A stretch of 64,000 bases of DNA from CBDEGR01 sp965237895. GTDB taxonomy: Bacteria; Acidobacteriota; Terriglobia; UBA7540; JAPUME01. Where the stretch lies: NCBI GenBank assembly GCA_965237895.1, contig CBDEGR010000001.1, positions 606,290 through 670,289 of the forward strand, in the 5' to 3' direction. Below, one piece after another: positions 26,900 through 35,801 of this stretch. A program made the translations under genes and the position numbers. Positions within the stretch are counted from its first letter, which is position 1. Each line of letters opens with the position of its first letter. The notes beneath the pieces are model-generated. The model had not been told where the DNA came from and did not search any database. It saw only the letters and a program-made list of their open reading frames with translations.

Positions 26900-28492
26900 C
26901 TACTGCTGTTGGGTGGGTTGTTTCTTCTTGCGAAGCAACCCGGTCAAGCCTCGGACCAAATCTTCCGCCGTAGGTTGAGTGGGCGCAACCCGGGTTGATT
27001 GCTGGTCGGCAGGGGCAAGACCGGATGCATCCTGACCCGCCGTTTGCTCCGAGGCTTGAGTCGTACCCTTCGCCGGAGCCGTTCGCTTCTGACGGAAGCG
27101 GGGCTCCTCGAAGGTTCCGGTGATGGTAAAGGGAAAGGTGAGATTACCGTCGGCAAAGCCGGCCCCGGTAAGAGTAGCCATCAACGATCCGAAATTTTGT
27201 TGGCTGACGGCCAGCCGTGCCACTCCCTCATAGTTGAGACTTCCCTTGCCGGCTGCCGTGAAATATCCCTGGCCCTCGAGGAACAGTCCATCCGCTTCAA
27301 TCACGATCTTCTCGCTCGTCACCCGACTCCGGCCTACCTTGATATCCGCCTTGAGGCTCGAAAAGGCGTTCGGGTCGCCCGAGGCGGCCTGAACTCCGGC
27401 AAACCGGGCCAGGGTTTTGAGATTCTTTCCCAGCTCGAGACTCGGGAGCCTGCCGTCGGTCACGCTGACTTCACCGTTCCCCGTGAGGCCGCGAAGAGGG
27501 TCGGAGGACTGGGAAAGAACTCCTCCCAGGTCCATTTCTCCATCCAGCGTGCCGGTCAGCTTGCCGCGGCCTTCCGGGAAGGCTTCCATCAACTTCTCCA
27601 GATTCACACCCCTCAACCGGACATGGTTTCGAAACCGCGGACGCCTCCCGGCCCAGTTGGAGGAAAGATTCCCCGTGGCCCGGCCGTCATAGAATTTGAA
27701 GCTCAGGTCGTCGAAAAAGATTTCATCTTCAAACAGCCGGATATCGGAACGGGCGGAGCTGGCGCGGAAAGGACCGAGAATAAGGCCATCGGTTTTGAAG
27801 CGGCCGTGAGAAATCAGTTTCTTCTCGGCGGCGTACACAACTTTCCCAAACCCAAGGGCGGCAAGGAGGTTCTCCCAGCCAGGCCGTATTTCTGAAGCGC
27901 GGGCCGGGTCGAGCGCCGAGAGGTCCACATCCTCGAAATCGGCATCCAGACCGGAAGCTCCGAAAAACGTCTCCACCTTCCCGCTCTCCAGGCTCGACAC
28001 CTGAAGATTCCCGTTGCTGATCTCCACGGTTGAGATCGTCCCCAGGGTAAAGTTCGCCGCCGAATCGTCGGCAACTTTTTTCGGAGCCGTTCGTCGCTGC
28101 GTGGGAATCTCAAAATTCCAACGCCCGCGACGGTTCGATACCAGCCGAATGTCGGGGCGGACGATCCGAACCGAATGGACTTGCACCTCCCTGCGCAAAA
28201 GAGCACGCAGGTCCAATTCCGCACGCACCATCACTGCTGTGAGAAGATGGCCTTTGGGAAACCCCCTCGGATTTGAAATCTTGATTCCTTCCACCTCAAA
28301 GGAGAGCACCGGAAACACGGTCAGACCGAGGCGCTCGATCTCTACCGGTTTTCCCAAGGCTGTTTCGAGGCGAGCCGCGACGCGGTCTCGGTAGCGATTG
28401 ACGTCGAGAAAAATGGGAATCGCGATCGCCGCCGCTGCGACCAGGAACACGACGATACCGAGTATCACCCAAAGTTTCTTTCTGCTCTTCAT
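26900..28492 (-). CDS. AsmA-family protein
   Basis: The 530-aa envelope protein has an N-terminal membrane anchor (residues 6-28, WVILGIVVFLVAAAAIAIPI), then the AsmA N-domain (FLDVNRYRDRVAARLETALG, PVEIERLGLTVFPVLSFEV, RAELDLRALLRREVQVHSV). The second region carries the AsmA C-terminal pattern (GKLTGTLDGEMDLGGVLSQS, LRGLTGNGEVSVTDGRL, LEGQGYFTAAGKGSLNYEGV). A Pro/Gln-rich tail ends the protein. The AsmA-like superfamily includes proteins that bridge the envelope for phospholipid movement; the role of this one is not determined. Confidence 0.82.
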   Translation of the reverse strand: MKSRKKLWVILGIVVFLVAAAAIAIPIFLDVNRYRDRVAARLETALGKPVEIERLGLTVFPVLSFEVEGIKISNPRGFPKGHLLTAVMVRAELDLRALLRREVQVHSVRIVRPDIRLVSNRRGRWNFEIPTQRRTAPKKVADDSAANFTLGTISTVEISNGNLQVSSLESGKVETFFGASGLDADFEDVDLSALDPARASEIRPGWENLLAALGFGKVVYAAEKKLISHGRFKTDGLILGPFRASSARSDIRLFEDEIFFDDLSFKFYDGRATGNLSSNWAGRRPRFRNHVRLRGVNLEKLMEAFPEGRGKLTGTLDGEMDLGGVLSQSSDPLRGLTGNGEVSVTDGRLPSLELGKNLKTLARFAGVQAASGDPNAFSSLKADIKVGRSRVTSEKIVIEADGLFLEGQGYFTAAGKGSLNYEGVARLAVSQQNFGSLMATLTGAGFADGNLTFPFTITGTFEEPRFRQKRTAPAKGTTQASEQTAGQDASGLAPADQQSTRVAPTQPTAEDLVRGLTGLLRKKKQPTQQQ

Positions 28493-28683
28493 GGCCGGGG
28501 CCCTCCCCCTAATCTTAATCTACGGCAAGCATGATCTGCCGGCCTTCCTAGATTGTCCCTACGCTTCTCAACCAAAGGAGCAACCCGGGGCCGCCTGTGC
28601 TTCCAATTATATCTCCGAATTCGAGTCACGGAACAATTTGAACAATTCCCGGACCGACCCGGCTGCCCGCTCAACTCATCCGG

Positions 28684-29370
28684 CTAACGCCCACCCTTTT
28701 GCATTACAAACCCCAGATGAGTCCGGCCGAAGCGGAAGAGCCGCGCAGCGCCGAGTGAGGCCCGGTTCAACAACTCACGAAGTTCATTGGCGGTGTAGGC
28801 GGATCGGAGGGACGCCTCGTAGAGTTCTCGCATGAGGCCCGTATAGTGGCGGCCATGCCAGGCTGCGTGAAAAGGAAAGGCAACCTTCGAGGGGCGGCGG
28901 AGGTCTCGCACCACGACCCAGCCTCCGGGCCGGGCGACACGTGCCATCTCCCGGAACACTCCCGCGGGGTCCGCCAGGTGATGAAGAAGGGAATTGGAAA
29001 GGACAAGATCGAAGGCGGCATCAGGAAAGCAGAGGCGATTGGCGTCACCCAGGAGAAAGCGGACACGGCCGGCGGAATTCTGCTCCCGCGCCGCATTCCG
29101 GGCGGCTTGAATCATGGCCTCGGACCGGTCCACTCCAATCACTCTGAGATTCGGGTTTCGGCGGGCGATCTTGAGCGGAATGCCTCCCGGTCCGGTTCCT
29201 ATATCCAGGGCCAAGCCGGAGTCTACCCCGAACCCGAGGATTTGCTCGACGAAGGTATCATCCAGCGTATCAAGATAGTTCTGAGCGGCGGCTGAGGCAT
29301 AGGCGGACACTTCCTCGGCCTCGCTCATCACTTCCGCTTCCGGGATGCGGGGCAACGTCCACCAGGCCAT
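28684..29370 (-). CDS. Class I SAM-dependent methyltransferase
   Basis: The 228-aa cytoplasmic enzyme has motif I ALDIGTGPGGIPLKIA, motif II VIGVDRSEAMI, the acidic-loop GDANRLCFPDAAFDLVLSN and post-motif ARPGGWVVVRDLRRP, as in methyltransferase domains of the UbiE/small-molecule group. The substrate is unknown. ATG 29370 is used; an internal ATG at 29328 with GGAAG before it is an equally credible start. A run of 12 G lies 13 bp upstream of the longer start. Confidence 0.82.
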   Translation of the reverse strand: MAWWTLPRIPEAEVMSEAEEVSAYASAAAQNYLDTLDDTFVEQILGFGVDSGLALDIGTGPGGIPLKIARRNPNLRVIGVDRSEAMIQAARNAAREQNSAGRVRFLLGDANRLCFPDAAFDLVLSNSLLHHLADPAGVFREMARVARPGGWVVVRDLRRPSKVAFPFHAAWHGRHYTGLMRELYEASLRSAYTANELRELLNRASLGAARLFRFGRTHLGFVMQKGGR

Positions 29371-29382
29371 GCGATTTTCCGT

Positions 29383-29394
29383 GGGGGGGGGGGG
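29383..29394. repeat. 12-bp poly-G tract upstream of the methyltransferase gene
   Basis: Twelve consecutive G on the plus strand (poly-C on the coding strand) lie 13 bp before the annotated ATG. Homopolymers of this length are slippage-prone and can vary promoter spacing or 5' UTR length. The exact length in a draft sequence is uncertain. Confidence 0.6.
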
Positions 29395-29474
29395 ACCCGA
29401 AAGCGCCGGCGGCGGTATTTTCAGGCGGTCAGGGCGATTGGAAATCGAAGGAAGAAAAGGGGAGCCGCAAACGC

Positions 29475-29648
29475 CTACCCGTCCTCATCACGGAACTCGT
29501 CGTCATAGCCCATCTCGGTAGCGCGCTCCAGAATTTCCCGTTCTTCCCAACATTCTTTGCAGAAAAAAATGTCTTCAATGTGCGGGTCGGGAACCAGGTT
29601 CGAATGCGTACCACACTTCATACAGGATTTTGTCGAATCATCCGCCAT
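29475..29648 (-). CDS. Small zinc-ribbon protein, 57 aa
   Basis: Two CxxC pairs (CMKCGTH and CKECWEE) separated by a short loop form a zinc ribbon. The tail is acidic (YDDEFRDEDG). ATG 29648 is chosen over the longer frame, whose N-terminal 36 residues are Arg/Ser-rich and overlap the PilZ gene region. It lies 49 bp downstream of the PilZ gene on the same strand. No function can be assigned. Confidence 0.6.
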   Translation of the reverse strand: MADDSTKSCMKCGTHSNLVPDPHIEDIFFCKECWEEREILERATEMGYDDEFRDEDG

Positions 29649-29697
29649 CTTGCTTGCTGAGAGATCATTCCGGTGGCTGCCGGGAAATCGAAGGGAA

Positions 29698-30084
29698 TCA
29701 GGTCTTGCCGCTGTTTCGCGGCGGCGGTTTCTGCTCCCGCTGCCGGTCGGGGACAAACATCATCTCCCAGAACCCCTCTTCCCCGACGAATTCAATGCCC
29801 ACCTCAAACTCTCCCTTCCTTTTACTCGTTTTGACCCAGACGACCCGGGCTTCAGCCGAACGGTTCTTGTTGCGCCAGGTAATCTCCAGCGTATCCCCCA
29901 CCGGCAGCGCTGATTCGGAACGAATCAGGGCACCGTGTCGGCTAACAACCTCTGTCTCCGCCGAAAGGAAAGAAACGTTACCACCATCCCCTTTGGCCGC
30001 AACGATCAGCGGGAGGCGGACCAATGCGCGCGAACTGCGCCGAAAATAGTCTCTCTTCTTAGATCTTCCCTGGGATTTTGGCAT
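29698..30084 (-). CDS. PilZ-domain protein (putative c-di-GMP receptor)
   Basis: The 128-aa cytoplasmic protein has the N-terminal KKRDYFRRSSRALVRLPLIV, an RxxxR-type c-di-GMP loop. The PilZ barrel follows with SRHGALIRSESALPVGDTLE, a variant of the D/NxSxxG motif in which the first position is Ser, and ends in ARVVWVKTSK and EVGIEFVG. The altered second motif means ligand binding is not assured. The adjacent small zinc protein probably shares its transcript. Confidence 0.75.
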   Translation of the reverse strand: MPKSQGRSKKRDYFRRSSRALVRLPLIVAAKGDGGNVSFLSAETEVVSRHGALIRSESALPVGDTLEITWRNKNRSAEARVVWVKTSKRKGEFEVGIEFVGEEGFWEMMFVPDRQREQKPPPRNSGKT

Positions 30085-30444
30085 CTGTAAGAAAAATCGG
30101 CCTTTCTAACGTTATCCTTTAGGCCTCTCCCCAGGATGTGGCAGATGTGGCATCGGAATCCCACCTGATTCCTGTTTCTTGACACCAGCGGGGCATCATA
30201 CCACAGGGCCGTACCCGGGGCACCTCGGAGCCCTCAATACCGAAGCTGGAAAGCGCAGCGCCAATGCCGGCAGGGAGAGCGCTGGAAGGAATTTTGGATC
30301 TCACTAAATCCTCTAACTTACCCATTATCAAAGGGTAGATATTTTTTGCAACTTTTCAAGTGGTCCGACATCTATTAAGAGCAGAACAACACAAACCGAC
30401 TTGACCACTACTGAACCTTCCTGTAAGGGAAGGACGACTGGCAG

Positions 30445-30505
30445 GCCGGGAGAACTCGGAAGCAACCCGCCTTAAACCGCCCCGAGTTCTCCCGGCATTT
30501 TTTTT
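30445..30505 (+). terminator. Strong intrinsic terminator with no upstream plus-strand gene (possible sRNA end)
   Basis: The arms GCCGGGAGAACTCGG (30445-30459) and CCGAGTTCTCCCGGC (30482-30496) pair perfectly over 15 bp, followed by T8 (30498-30505). A smaller hairpin CCTTCC/GGAAGG lies just before. The upstream genes are on the other strand, so the terminated plus-strand transcript must start in 30332-30440; TTGACC near 30400 is the only -35-like site. A small RNA of about 80-100 nt is a reasonable reading. The rest of 30085-30624 is gene-free, and 30506-30600 is very AT-rich. Confidence 0.6.
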
Positions 30506-30624
30506 AGTAATAAATTATGAATGAATATGTAGATTTTACTTGCTTATATTATTATATATATAAATAGTATTTGGAGCTTGCGCATAGCTGTTGTTATATA
30601 GCGAAGGCACACGCAACCACACCT

Positions 30625-31218
30625 ATGCGCTTGGAAATATTAAAGGAACTGGAACAAGACGACCCCAAGCTCGAAATCCCCTGGGCGAGCCCGGAAGACC
30701 CCAACCTTCGTTATCAGGACCTGAAAGGCCACCTCGAACTTATCCCTGAGCTGGAAGAAGTCCTTGAGTTTCCTGCCCTGGGACCTTTTCTTCGAACCTT
30801 GAATGCGGGCGATTCGGTTTTCCGAACCGCCAAGTGCGGCGTCTGGTCAACCCAGGAGTTGAGCGAAGAAGAACGAGCCGAGCTGGGTGAGGCTCACAAA
30901 CTCGGAGTTTATGTGGACCTGGTCTTCGAGGTTGAAGAATTCAATTTCGCCGTCGAGCACTACCTGCGGCTGGGCGAAAAGCTGGAAGGCATACTGGCAA
31001 GCGCCGAGGGTCCCGCCCAGGCAGAGTTCACCATCCGCCGCTGCATTTATCTCGACAAGAATTCCTGGGGTTACTATGCAACCTTGTTTCTTCACGCCTA
31101 CGGAAAAACCTCAGCCGGCGCGGCCGGGGAAGGGACCCGGGCCCTGGAAGCCCTGGGCCGTGGATTGAGTTCCGTCTCCAGAATTCTGCAAGCCCGGGCA
31201 GCCGAAACGAACTCATAG
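30625..31218 (+). CDS. Hypothetical protein, 197 aa
   Basis: It is an acidic soluble protein with no signal or membrane helix. Distinct segments are LELIPELEEVLEFPALGPFL, FRTAKCGVWSTQELSEEE and IYLDKNSWGYYATLFLHAYG. The start at ATG 30625 gives a natural N-terminus (MRLEILKELEQDD); the longer frame begins in AT-rich promoter sequence. The family is not recognised, and the ratio of aromatic to acidic residues suggests a folded enzyme-like or binding domain. Confidence 0.6.
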   Translation: MRLEILKELEQDDPKLEIPWASPEDPNLRYQDLKGHLELIPELEEVLEFPALGPFLRTLNAGDSVFRTAKCGVWSTQELSEEERAELGEAHKLGVYVDLVFEVEEFNFAVEHYLRLGEKLEGILASAEGPAQAEFTIRRCIYLDKNSWGYYATLFLHAYGKTSAGAAGEGTRALEALGRGLSSVSRILQARAAETNS

Positions 31219-31298
31219 GGGATCGAGCCGTTTAGTGGAAAACACTTCGCCGGGTCCCCTCCCGGGACACCTTGCACACGAGATGTGGGACGCATACT

Positions 31299-31880
31299 AT
31301 GGACACTATGACGCCGAATCCGAAGCGAATCGCGTTGAAAGAGTGGGCCGTTGTGGGTAAGGCTCTGGGGCAAGGGCGACAGGTAATCCTGCTTCGAAAA
31401 GGGGGGATTGAAGAAGAGGAGGGGGAATTCCGCCTGCGGCATGGGGAATTCTTCCTTTTTCCCACTTTCGAGCACCAAAACCGAGATTACATGCGGCCCG
31501 AATTTGTCCCCTACTTTCAGGCTTCCGTGGCTGAGCAACCCGTGAATGGCGAGGAGATCGTTTTTTCATGCCTGGCCACAGTTAAAGGAATCGAGGTGGT
31601 CTCGGACCTCGACAAGCTTCGCCGCCTCTCCGCCTACCACATCTGGAACGACACCTACGTCGAGATGCGCTATCGCTACAAGCCGGAAACGCCTCTCTAC
31701 CTGCTGCTGGTCCGCGCCTACCGCATGCAGCCGGTGCGCATCGAGGCCCGCCCCGCCTACCGGGGCTGCAAGTCCTGGGTGGAGCTGGACTCCGAGGTGG
31801 AAGCGCGAGGCATCGAGGAAGTCCTGAGCGATGAGGAGTTCGACCGAAAATGCCTGGAAATTCGAGCCCTGTTAGCTTAA
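31299..31880 (+). CDS. DUF1802-family protein
   Basis: The 193-aa protein opens with the DUF1802 pattern IALKEWAVVGKALGQGRQVI, LLRKGGI and FFLFPTFEHQ, and ends with the conserved LLVRAYRMQPVRIE and GCKSWVELD. DUF1802 proteins occur in many bacteria and have no established function. The ATG at 31299 is followed nine bases later by another ATG that could serve equally. Confidence 0.8.
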   Translation: MDTMTPNPKRIALKEWAVVGKALGQGRQVILLRKGGIEEEEGEFRLRHGEFFLFPTFEHQNRDYMRPEFVPYFQASVAEQPVNGEEIVFSCLATVKGIEVVSDLDKLRRLSAYHIWNDTYVEMRYRYKPETPLYLLLVRAYRMQPVRIEARPAYRGCKSWVELDSEVEARGIEEVLSDEEFDRKCLEIRALLA

Positions 31881-31926
31881 ACAGGTGGGATCAATACGGG
31901 CCGATTGCCTCACGGGTTTTTCGATC

Positions 31927-32310
31927 ATGAGTGGAAACGAGAACAGCACGGGAATCGTCCTGTTTGCCCATGGCAGCAGCCTTGAAGAGGCGAACCGCTC
32001 CGTCGAGGCCCTGGCCGGGGAGGTTCGAACCACCGGCCCCTACAGGCACGTAAGCGCCGCATTCCTGGAGCTTGCCCGGCCCAACCTCTCGGAGGCGCTT
32101 GACCGCGCCCTCAAGGCCGGGTTGAAGAGAGTCATCATCATCCCCTACTTTCTCACCATGGGGGTCCACCTCCAACAGGACCTCCCCCGCCTGGTTGCCG
32201 AGGAACGCCGCCGCCATCCAAACCTTGAGATCAGCGTCGCCAAATCGCTCCAAGGCCACCCCCTGATGGCCTCCATCATCCTCGAGCGGGTGCGCACGGC
32301 GATCCCATGA
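31927..32310 (+). CDS. CbiX/SirB-type sirohydrochlorin chelatase
   Basis: The 127-aa short chelatase has VLFAHGSSLEEANRSVEALA (metal-binding His), AFLELARPNLSEALDRAL (catalytic Glu region), VIIIPYFLTMGVHLQQDLP (second His) and HPLMASIILERV. It would insert cobalt or iron into sirohydrochlorin for cobalamin or siroheme, which fits the B12-dependent MetH elsewhere in the window. No other cob or hem genes are near. Confidence 0.85.
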   Translation: MSGNENSTGIVLFAHGSSLEEANRSVEALAGEVRTTGPYRHVSAAFLELARPNLSEALDRALKAGLKRVIIIPYFLTMGVHLQQDLPRLVAEERRRHPNLEISVAKSLQGHPLMASIILERVRTAIP

Positions 32311-32500
32311 CGCCGCACCTCCTCTCCCAAGAGAATCATCAATAGCATCTCAGCTAGATTCGACGCCTAACCCAAAGAAAACTAAAGGGGACGTTTACCT
32401 TTGCCGATTTGAGCTATGGGGATGAATAGTCCCCGGGGGGAAAAGAACCGGGCCATGCTCGCTTCCAGGGGGAGAACTCAGAGACCACGAGGCCGCCTCA

Positions 32501-32881
32501 ATGAAGCGGATGGGCCTGCTGATACTCTTTCTTTTTCCGTCCCTGCTTTGTGCTCAGGACACCCCTGACGCCCATCCCTTCTGGGACCAGCAGAACCTCT
32601 ATCTTCACGTCTTCAACTTTACCGCTCAATCCCTTGACGCCTATTCGACCCAGCGCTTTCTCGAACGCGGAACCGCGCGCGAGATGAATCCCCTGGCGCG
32701 CCCCTTCGTTACGCAGGGCTGGAAGGGACAGGCGCCCTACAGCTACGGGCTGGGCTTCGTCCTGCCGCTTGGCTTGAGCTACATCGCTCACCGCAAGCGG
32801 TGGAATCGCCTGGAGCGTGTGATTCCCCTCGTCTGGGCCACGCCCACCGCCGTCGTAGCCGGACTCAATTTCCGCTTCTAG
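32501..32881 (+). CDS. Hypothetical membrane/secreted protein, 126 aa
   Basis: The signal-like N-terminus MKRMGLLILFLFPSLLCAQ is followed by LDAYSTQRFLERGTAREMNP and two likely membrane segments (about 82-95 and 105-122). The LDAYST...GTAREMNPLARP region recurs in acidobacterial hypothetical membrane proteins as I remember them. Function is unknown. Non-coding sequence on both sides (32311-32500, 32882-32930) shows no clear signal. Confidence 0.55.
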   Translation: MKRMGLLILFLFPSLLCAQDTPDAHPFWDQQNLYLHVFNFTAQSLDAYSTQRFLERGTAREMNPLARPFVTQGWKGQAPYSYGLGFVLPLGLSYIAHRKRWNRLERVIPLVWATPTAVVAGLNFRF

Positions 32882-32930
32882 GGTTTCCCAACCTTCTCGT
32901 TAGGGGGGAATCAAGAGAACGCTTGGCGGG

Positions 32931-34052
32931 CTACTCTGCAACCAAATCGGCGATCCTGCGAGCCAGAGGAAGTCTGCCCCCTACGCCTTCCAGGTCCATC
33001 ATCAAAGCCACGGCCACGCGCTTGGCGGGAACGAGGAAGATCAGCGTGCTCACGCGTTGCTGTCCGCCGCCGTGCGAGATCTCTTTTCGGCCGTTCCGCT
33101 CTGAGATTCTCCATCCCAATCCATAGGAGATTTCATTCCCATCGCTGGTCTTCTGAGGAGTCCACATCTGAATCCGTGTACTCTCGGCAACCAGTGTTCC
33201 GTTTCGGAGGGCAATGGCGAACTTCACCAGATCAGTCGCCGTCGAGGCAAACCCGCCGCCGGGAATCTTGTTGCTCGTATCGGCCAGGTCGGAGTTTCGC
33301 AAATCCCCGTTCTCCCTCAGAAGGTAGCCCTGGGCGCGGTTGGGGATGATGGCATGGGCGTCGTCGGGACGGATGCGGTCCATTCCCGCGGGCCCGAATA
33401 TATTCTCCCGCACGAACTCGACGTAGCTTTTCCCCGATGCGCCCTCGACGGCGCACCCGATCAGGTTGTAGCCGAAGGTCGTGTAGCTGTATGCCGTTCC
33501 CGGTTCGTGAAGCAGCGGGTCATCTTTGAACATCGCGAGCGGCGTCACCACGTCGGTATAGTGGCGCGTGCTTCTCATCTCTCCGGGATTCCCGTAGTGA
33601 CGAACTCCTCCCAGGTGGCCGAGCAACTGTCGAAGGGTGATTCCCCAGCGCTTTTCGGGAAAGGCAGGGCAATACTTTTGAATGGGAGCATCCAGGTCGA
33701 GCTTACCCCTTTCAACAAGCTGCATCACCGCCGTTGCGGTAATCGGTTTTGAGATGGAGGCGAGCCGGTAGACGGTTGAGGCTTTTGCCGGGACCGAGAT
33801 TCCAGGTCCGACAAGCCGAACCCGTTGGCGTAAACGACTCTCTCCCCCACGGCAACCGCCACCGAAGCGCCCGGAACATGATCCCGCGCCATCTGGGCCG
33901 AGACGGCCGCCTCGATCTTTTCGATGGTCTCCGCCGGAAGCTCGGCTCGCGTCTGGGCTCCCAGAGGTGCAGCGGCCAGCGCAAAGACAAGAAGCCATTT
34001 CAGCGAATCGTTCCATCGGTTCGATCGCTCCCATTCGGTTCAAGCGAATCAT
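32931..34052 (-). CDS. Serine beta-lactamase-like hydrolase (class C/esterase type; two frameshifts near N-terminus)
   Basis: The downstream part carries the three active-site boxes: SxxK as LASISKPITA, the Tyr box as YSYTTFGYNLIG, and the third box as SHGGGQQR. The N-terminal region is coded in two frames. A segment with a signal-like LLVFALAAAPLGAQ and MARDHVPGASVAVAVGE lies in a frame shifted relative to both the first ATG and the catalytic part, with changes near 34000 and 33790 that compensate each other. With them repaired the protein is an exported hydrolase of normal length. Targets of this family include peptidoglycan, esters and beta-lactams, so resistance should not be assumed. Confidence 0.75.
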   Translation of the reverse strand: MIRLNRMGAIEPMERFAEMASCLCAGRCTSGSPDASRASGGDHRKDRGGRLGPDGAGSCSGRFGGGCRGGESRLRQRVRLVGPGISVPAKASTVYRLASISKPITATAVMQLVERGKLDLDAPIQKYCPAFPEKRWGITLRQLLGHLGGVRHYGNPGEMRSTRHYTDVVTPLAMFKDDPLLHEPGTAYSYTTFGYNLIGCAVEGASGKSYVEFVRENIFGPAGMDRIRPDDAHAIIPNRAQGYLLRENGDLRNSDLADTSNKIPGGGFASTATDLVKFAIALRNGTLVAESTRIQMWTPQKTSDGNEISYGLGWRISERNGRKEISHGGGQQRVSTLIFLVPAKRVAVALMMDLEGVGGRLPLARRIADLVAE

Positions 34053-34128
34053 TCTTATATCTCCTCTGGTTTCCCGGAGCGCGCTAAGTGCTCGCCGGCA
34101 GAGATTTCGCGGCCTGATTTCGGCGAGG

Positions 34129-35646
34129 TCAGCGTCTGCGTGTCGAGGTTGACAGAAGCGCAGGTTTCAGCGTCCAGGCTTGCAGCTTTCCGAGCGCCAT
34201 CAAGTTGGGGGCGGAGAAGTTTTCCGGAAAAATGACCCAACTCCAAAGGCGCGGGTCGTTATCTGCAACATACTGTTCGGTGGTCAGGGTGGCGGGGGCG
34301 ATTTGGACCACGTCCGGCACCTCGCTGCCGTCGAGCAGCAACCGGGCCATCTCCGCCGCCGCCGCCAGGTAGGATTCCGGCGGGCAGGGCGTGCTGCCGA
34401 ACCAGATCACCGAGGGAATCTTGTTCGACTTCCTCAGCGTGGCCTCAACTTCCAGAACCGTGCGGAAGAACTGGCCCCAGGGAATCTCCTGAGGACGGCT
34501 CAGGCGGGCAGCCGAACTTGAGGGACCGAAAGGAGTTCCCGACAGGGTGATCGCGGCGTTGCTCCGCTCGGAAATCTGCTGCGCCAGGTAAAAGGTCAAC
34601 AGGGAAAACACCTCGCTCGGCGCCAGGGTGTAGTTGGGATAAATCTGGAAGGTAATGTCGGAGTCGACCTGCTCGGCAATATCGGCCAGTTCCTGCCGGC
34701 TGTAAACGCGCCTCTGGGCGGTGTCCCGATAGAGCTGGGCCGCATCGGAGGCGGTGATGAACTTTACGCGCGGGAACCTCATCATGTAATCGACCAACTG
34801 CTCAAAGTGGCGGAAGGAAGCCTCCGAATCTTCCGGCGACAACAGGGGAGGCAATTTCCAATCAGCGGGTGGGGGATTGGCGCCCTTCGCGAAGTTCGTC
34901 TTGTCCCAGAACTCTTTATGCACGAACTCGCAGGGGTGGTAATAGATGGAAATAATTCCCCCACCTTCCGCCATCCGCCGCTCATAGAGGGAGGAAAATT
35001 TGTTCTTCCCCTCCTGAAGGTTCGAGAAATCTTCATTGGGCCGGATCGAACCCGCCATCTCCGACTCCAGAATATTCAGGATTCCGCCAAAATAGAAGGG
35101 CTTGCCGTTCAAGCGAACATGGGACATCGCATCCAGGTATACGGGCGACCCCCATTTCCGCAGCCCGCCGTAGATCTGGGGCGCCCACGACGAGCCGGGC
35201 TGGCCGAAAGCCGTCGGGAGTGCGCCGAACATCTTTCGCAGGAGCTCCACCCCGGGCCGCTCACGCCGGACGAATTCCGCCACGCCTTCTTCCCAGCCCA
35301 ACGGCTCCAGGTACTCGGCGAGCGTGGGATGCTGGGAGTGGAAGTTCGTGTGGTAGCCGATCTCGTGGTGCGAAAGCGCGGCGATTACGTCGGTGCGGTT
35401 GCTCCGTTCATAGGACCGCGCAGCCTCGCCCACCAATTTGAATGTCGCCCGGATATCCCTCTGCCTCAGCAATACGGCAATCCGCTTGGCGGCCTCGGCG
35501 CTTTGCGGCAGGATATAGTCTTCCGTGTCGAACCAGAGACCCACATAAACGGTCGGGCCCGGCCGTTGAGCCCGCAGGCTCACACTCCCGCAGAGCAACG
35601 CGAACGCCGAAATCCCGCCAAGCATCCAGAGAAATTTCTTCCCCAT
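34129..35646 (-). CDS. Exported NodB-like polysaccharide deacetylase-family protein
   Basis: The 505-aa protein has a signal peptide (residues 1-25, FLWMLGGISAFALLCGSV) and then the NodB-type start VYVGLWFDTEDYILP (metal/catalytic Asp) and the zinc His pair in IGYHTNFHSQHP. The C-terminal half (about 290-500) is unusual and not recognised (FSLLTFYLAQQISERS, WFGSTPCPPESYLAAAAEMA). ATG 35646 with GGGAG upstream is preferred to the TTG just before. It is encoded convergent to nothing and lies 76 bp after the beta-lactamase-like gene on the same strand. Confidence 0.72.
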   Translation of the reverse strand: MGKKFLWMLGGISAFALLCGSVSLRAQRPGPTVYVGLWFDTEDYILPQSAEAAKRIAVLLRQRDIRATFKLVGEAARSYERSNRTDVIAALSHHEIGYHTNFHSQHPTLAEYLEPLGWEEGVAEFVRRERPGVELLRKMFGALPTAFGQPGSSWAPQIYGGLRKWGSPVYLDAMSHVRLNGKPFYFGGILNILESEMAGSIRPNEDFSNLQEGKNKFSSLYERRMAEGGGIISIYYHPCEFVHKEFWDKTNFAKGANPPPADWKLPPLLSPEDSEASFRHFEQLVDYMMRFPRVKFITASDAAQLYRDTAQRRVYSRQELADIAEQVDSDITFQIYPNYTLAPSEVFSLLTFYLAQQISERSNAAITLSGTPFGPSSSAARLSRPQEIPWGQFFRTVLEVEATLRKSNKIPSVIWFGSTPCPPESYLAAAAEMARLLLDGSEVPDVVQIAPATLTTEQYVADNDPRLWSWVIFPENFSAPNLMALGKLQAWTLKPALLSTSTRRR

Positions 35647-35801
35647 CAAGCCGCTCCCTTCGATTCAAATCAGCATGGTTTTAATCCTCAGACATACTAT
35701 CACTAGAACCCATTGCGCTCACGCCAAAGCCGCCGTTGCCTTTTGAGAAGGCACGCGCCGCAATCAGCATCCCGTTGACGCCGTGATAGAATCCCTCACG
35801 C

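Noticed and set aside
30119..30331. Open frame of 70 aa on the minus strand
   Set aside because: The first half looks protein-like (MGKLEDLVRSKIPSSALPAG) but the rest is low in order and no ribosome site or family is evident. It lies next to a gene-free stretch, so I did not call it.
32931..34052. Antibiotic-resistance beta-lactamase
   Set aside because: The SxxK, Tyr and HGG boxes define the broad serine hydrolase family; context gives no support for a resistance role, and the N-terminus is frameshifted.
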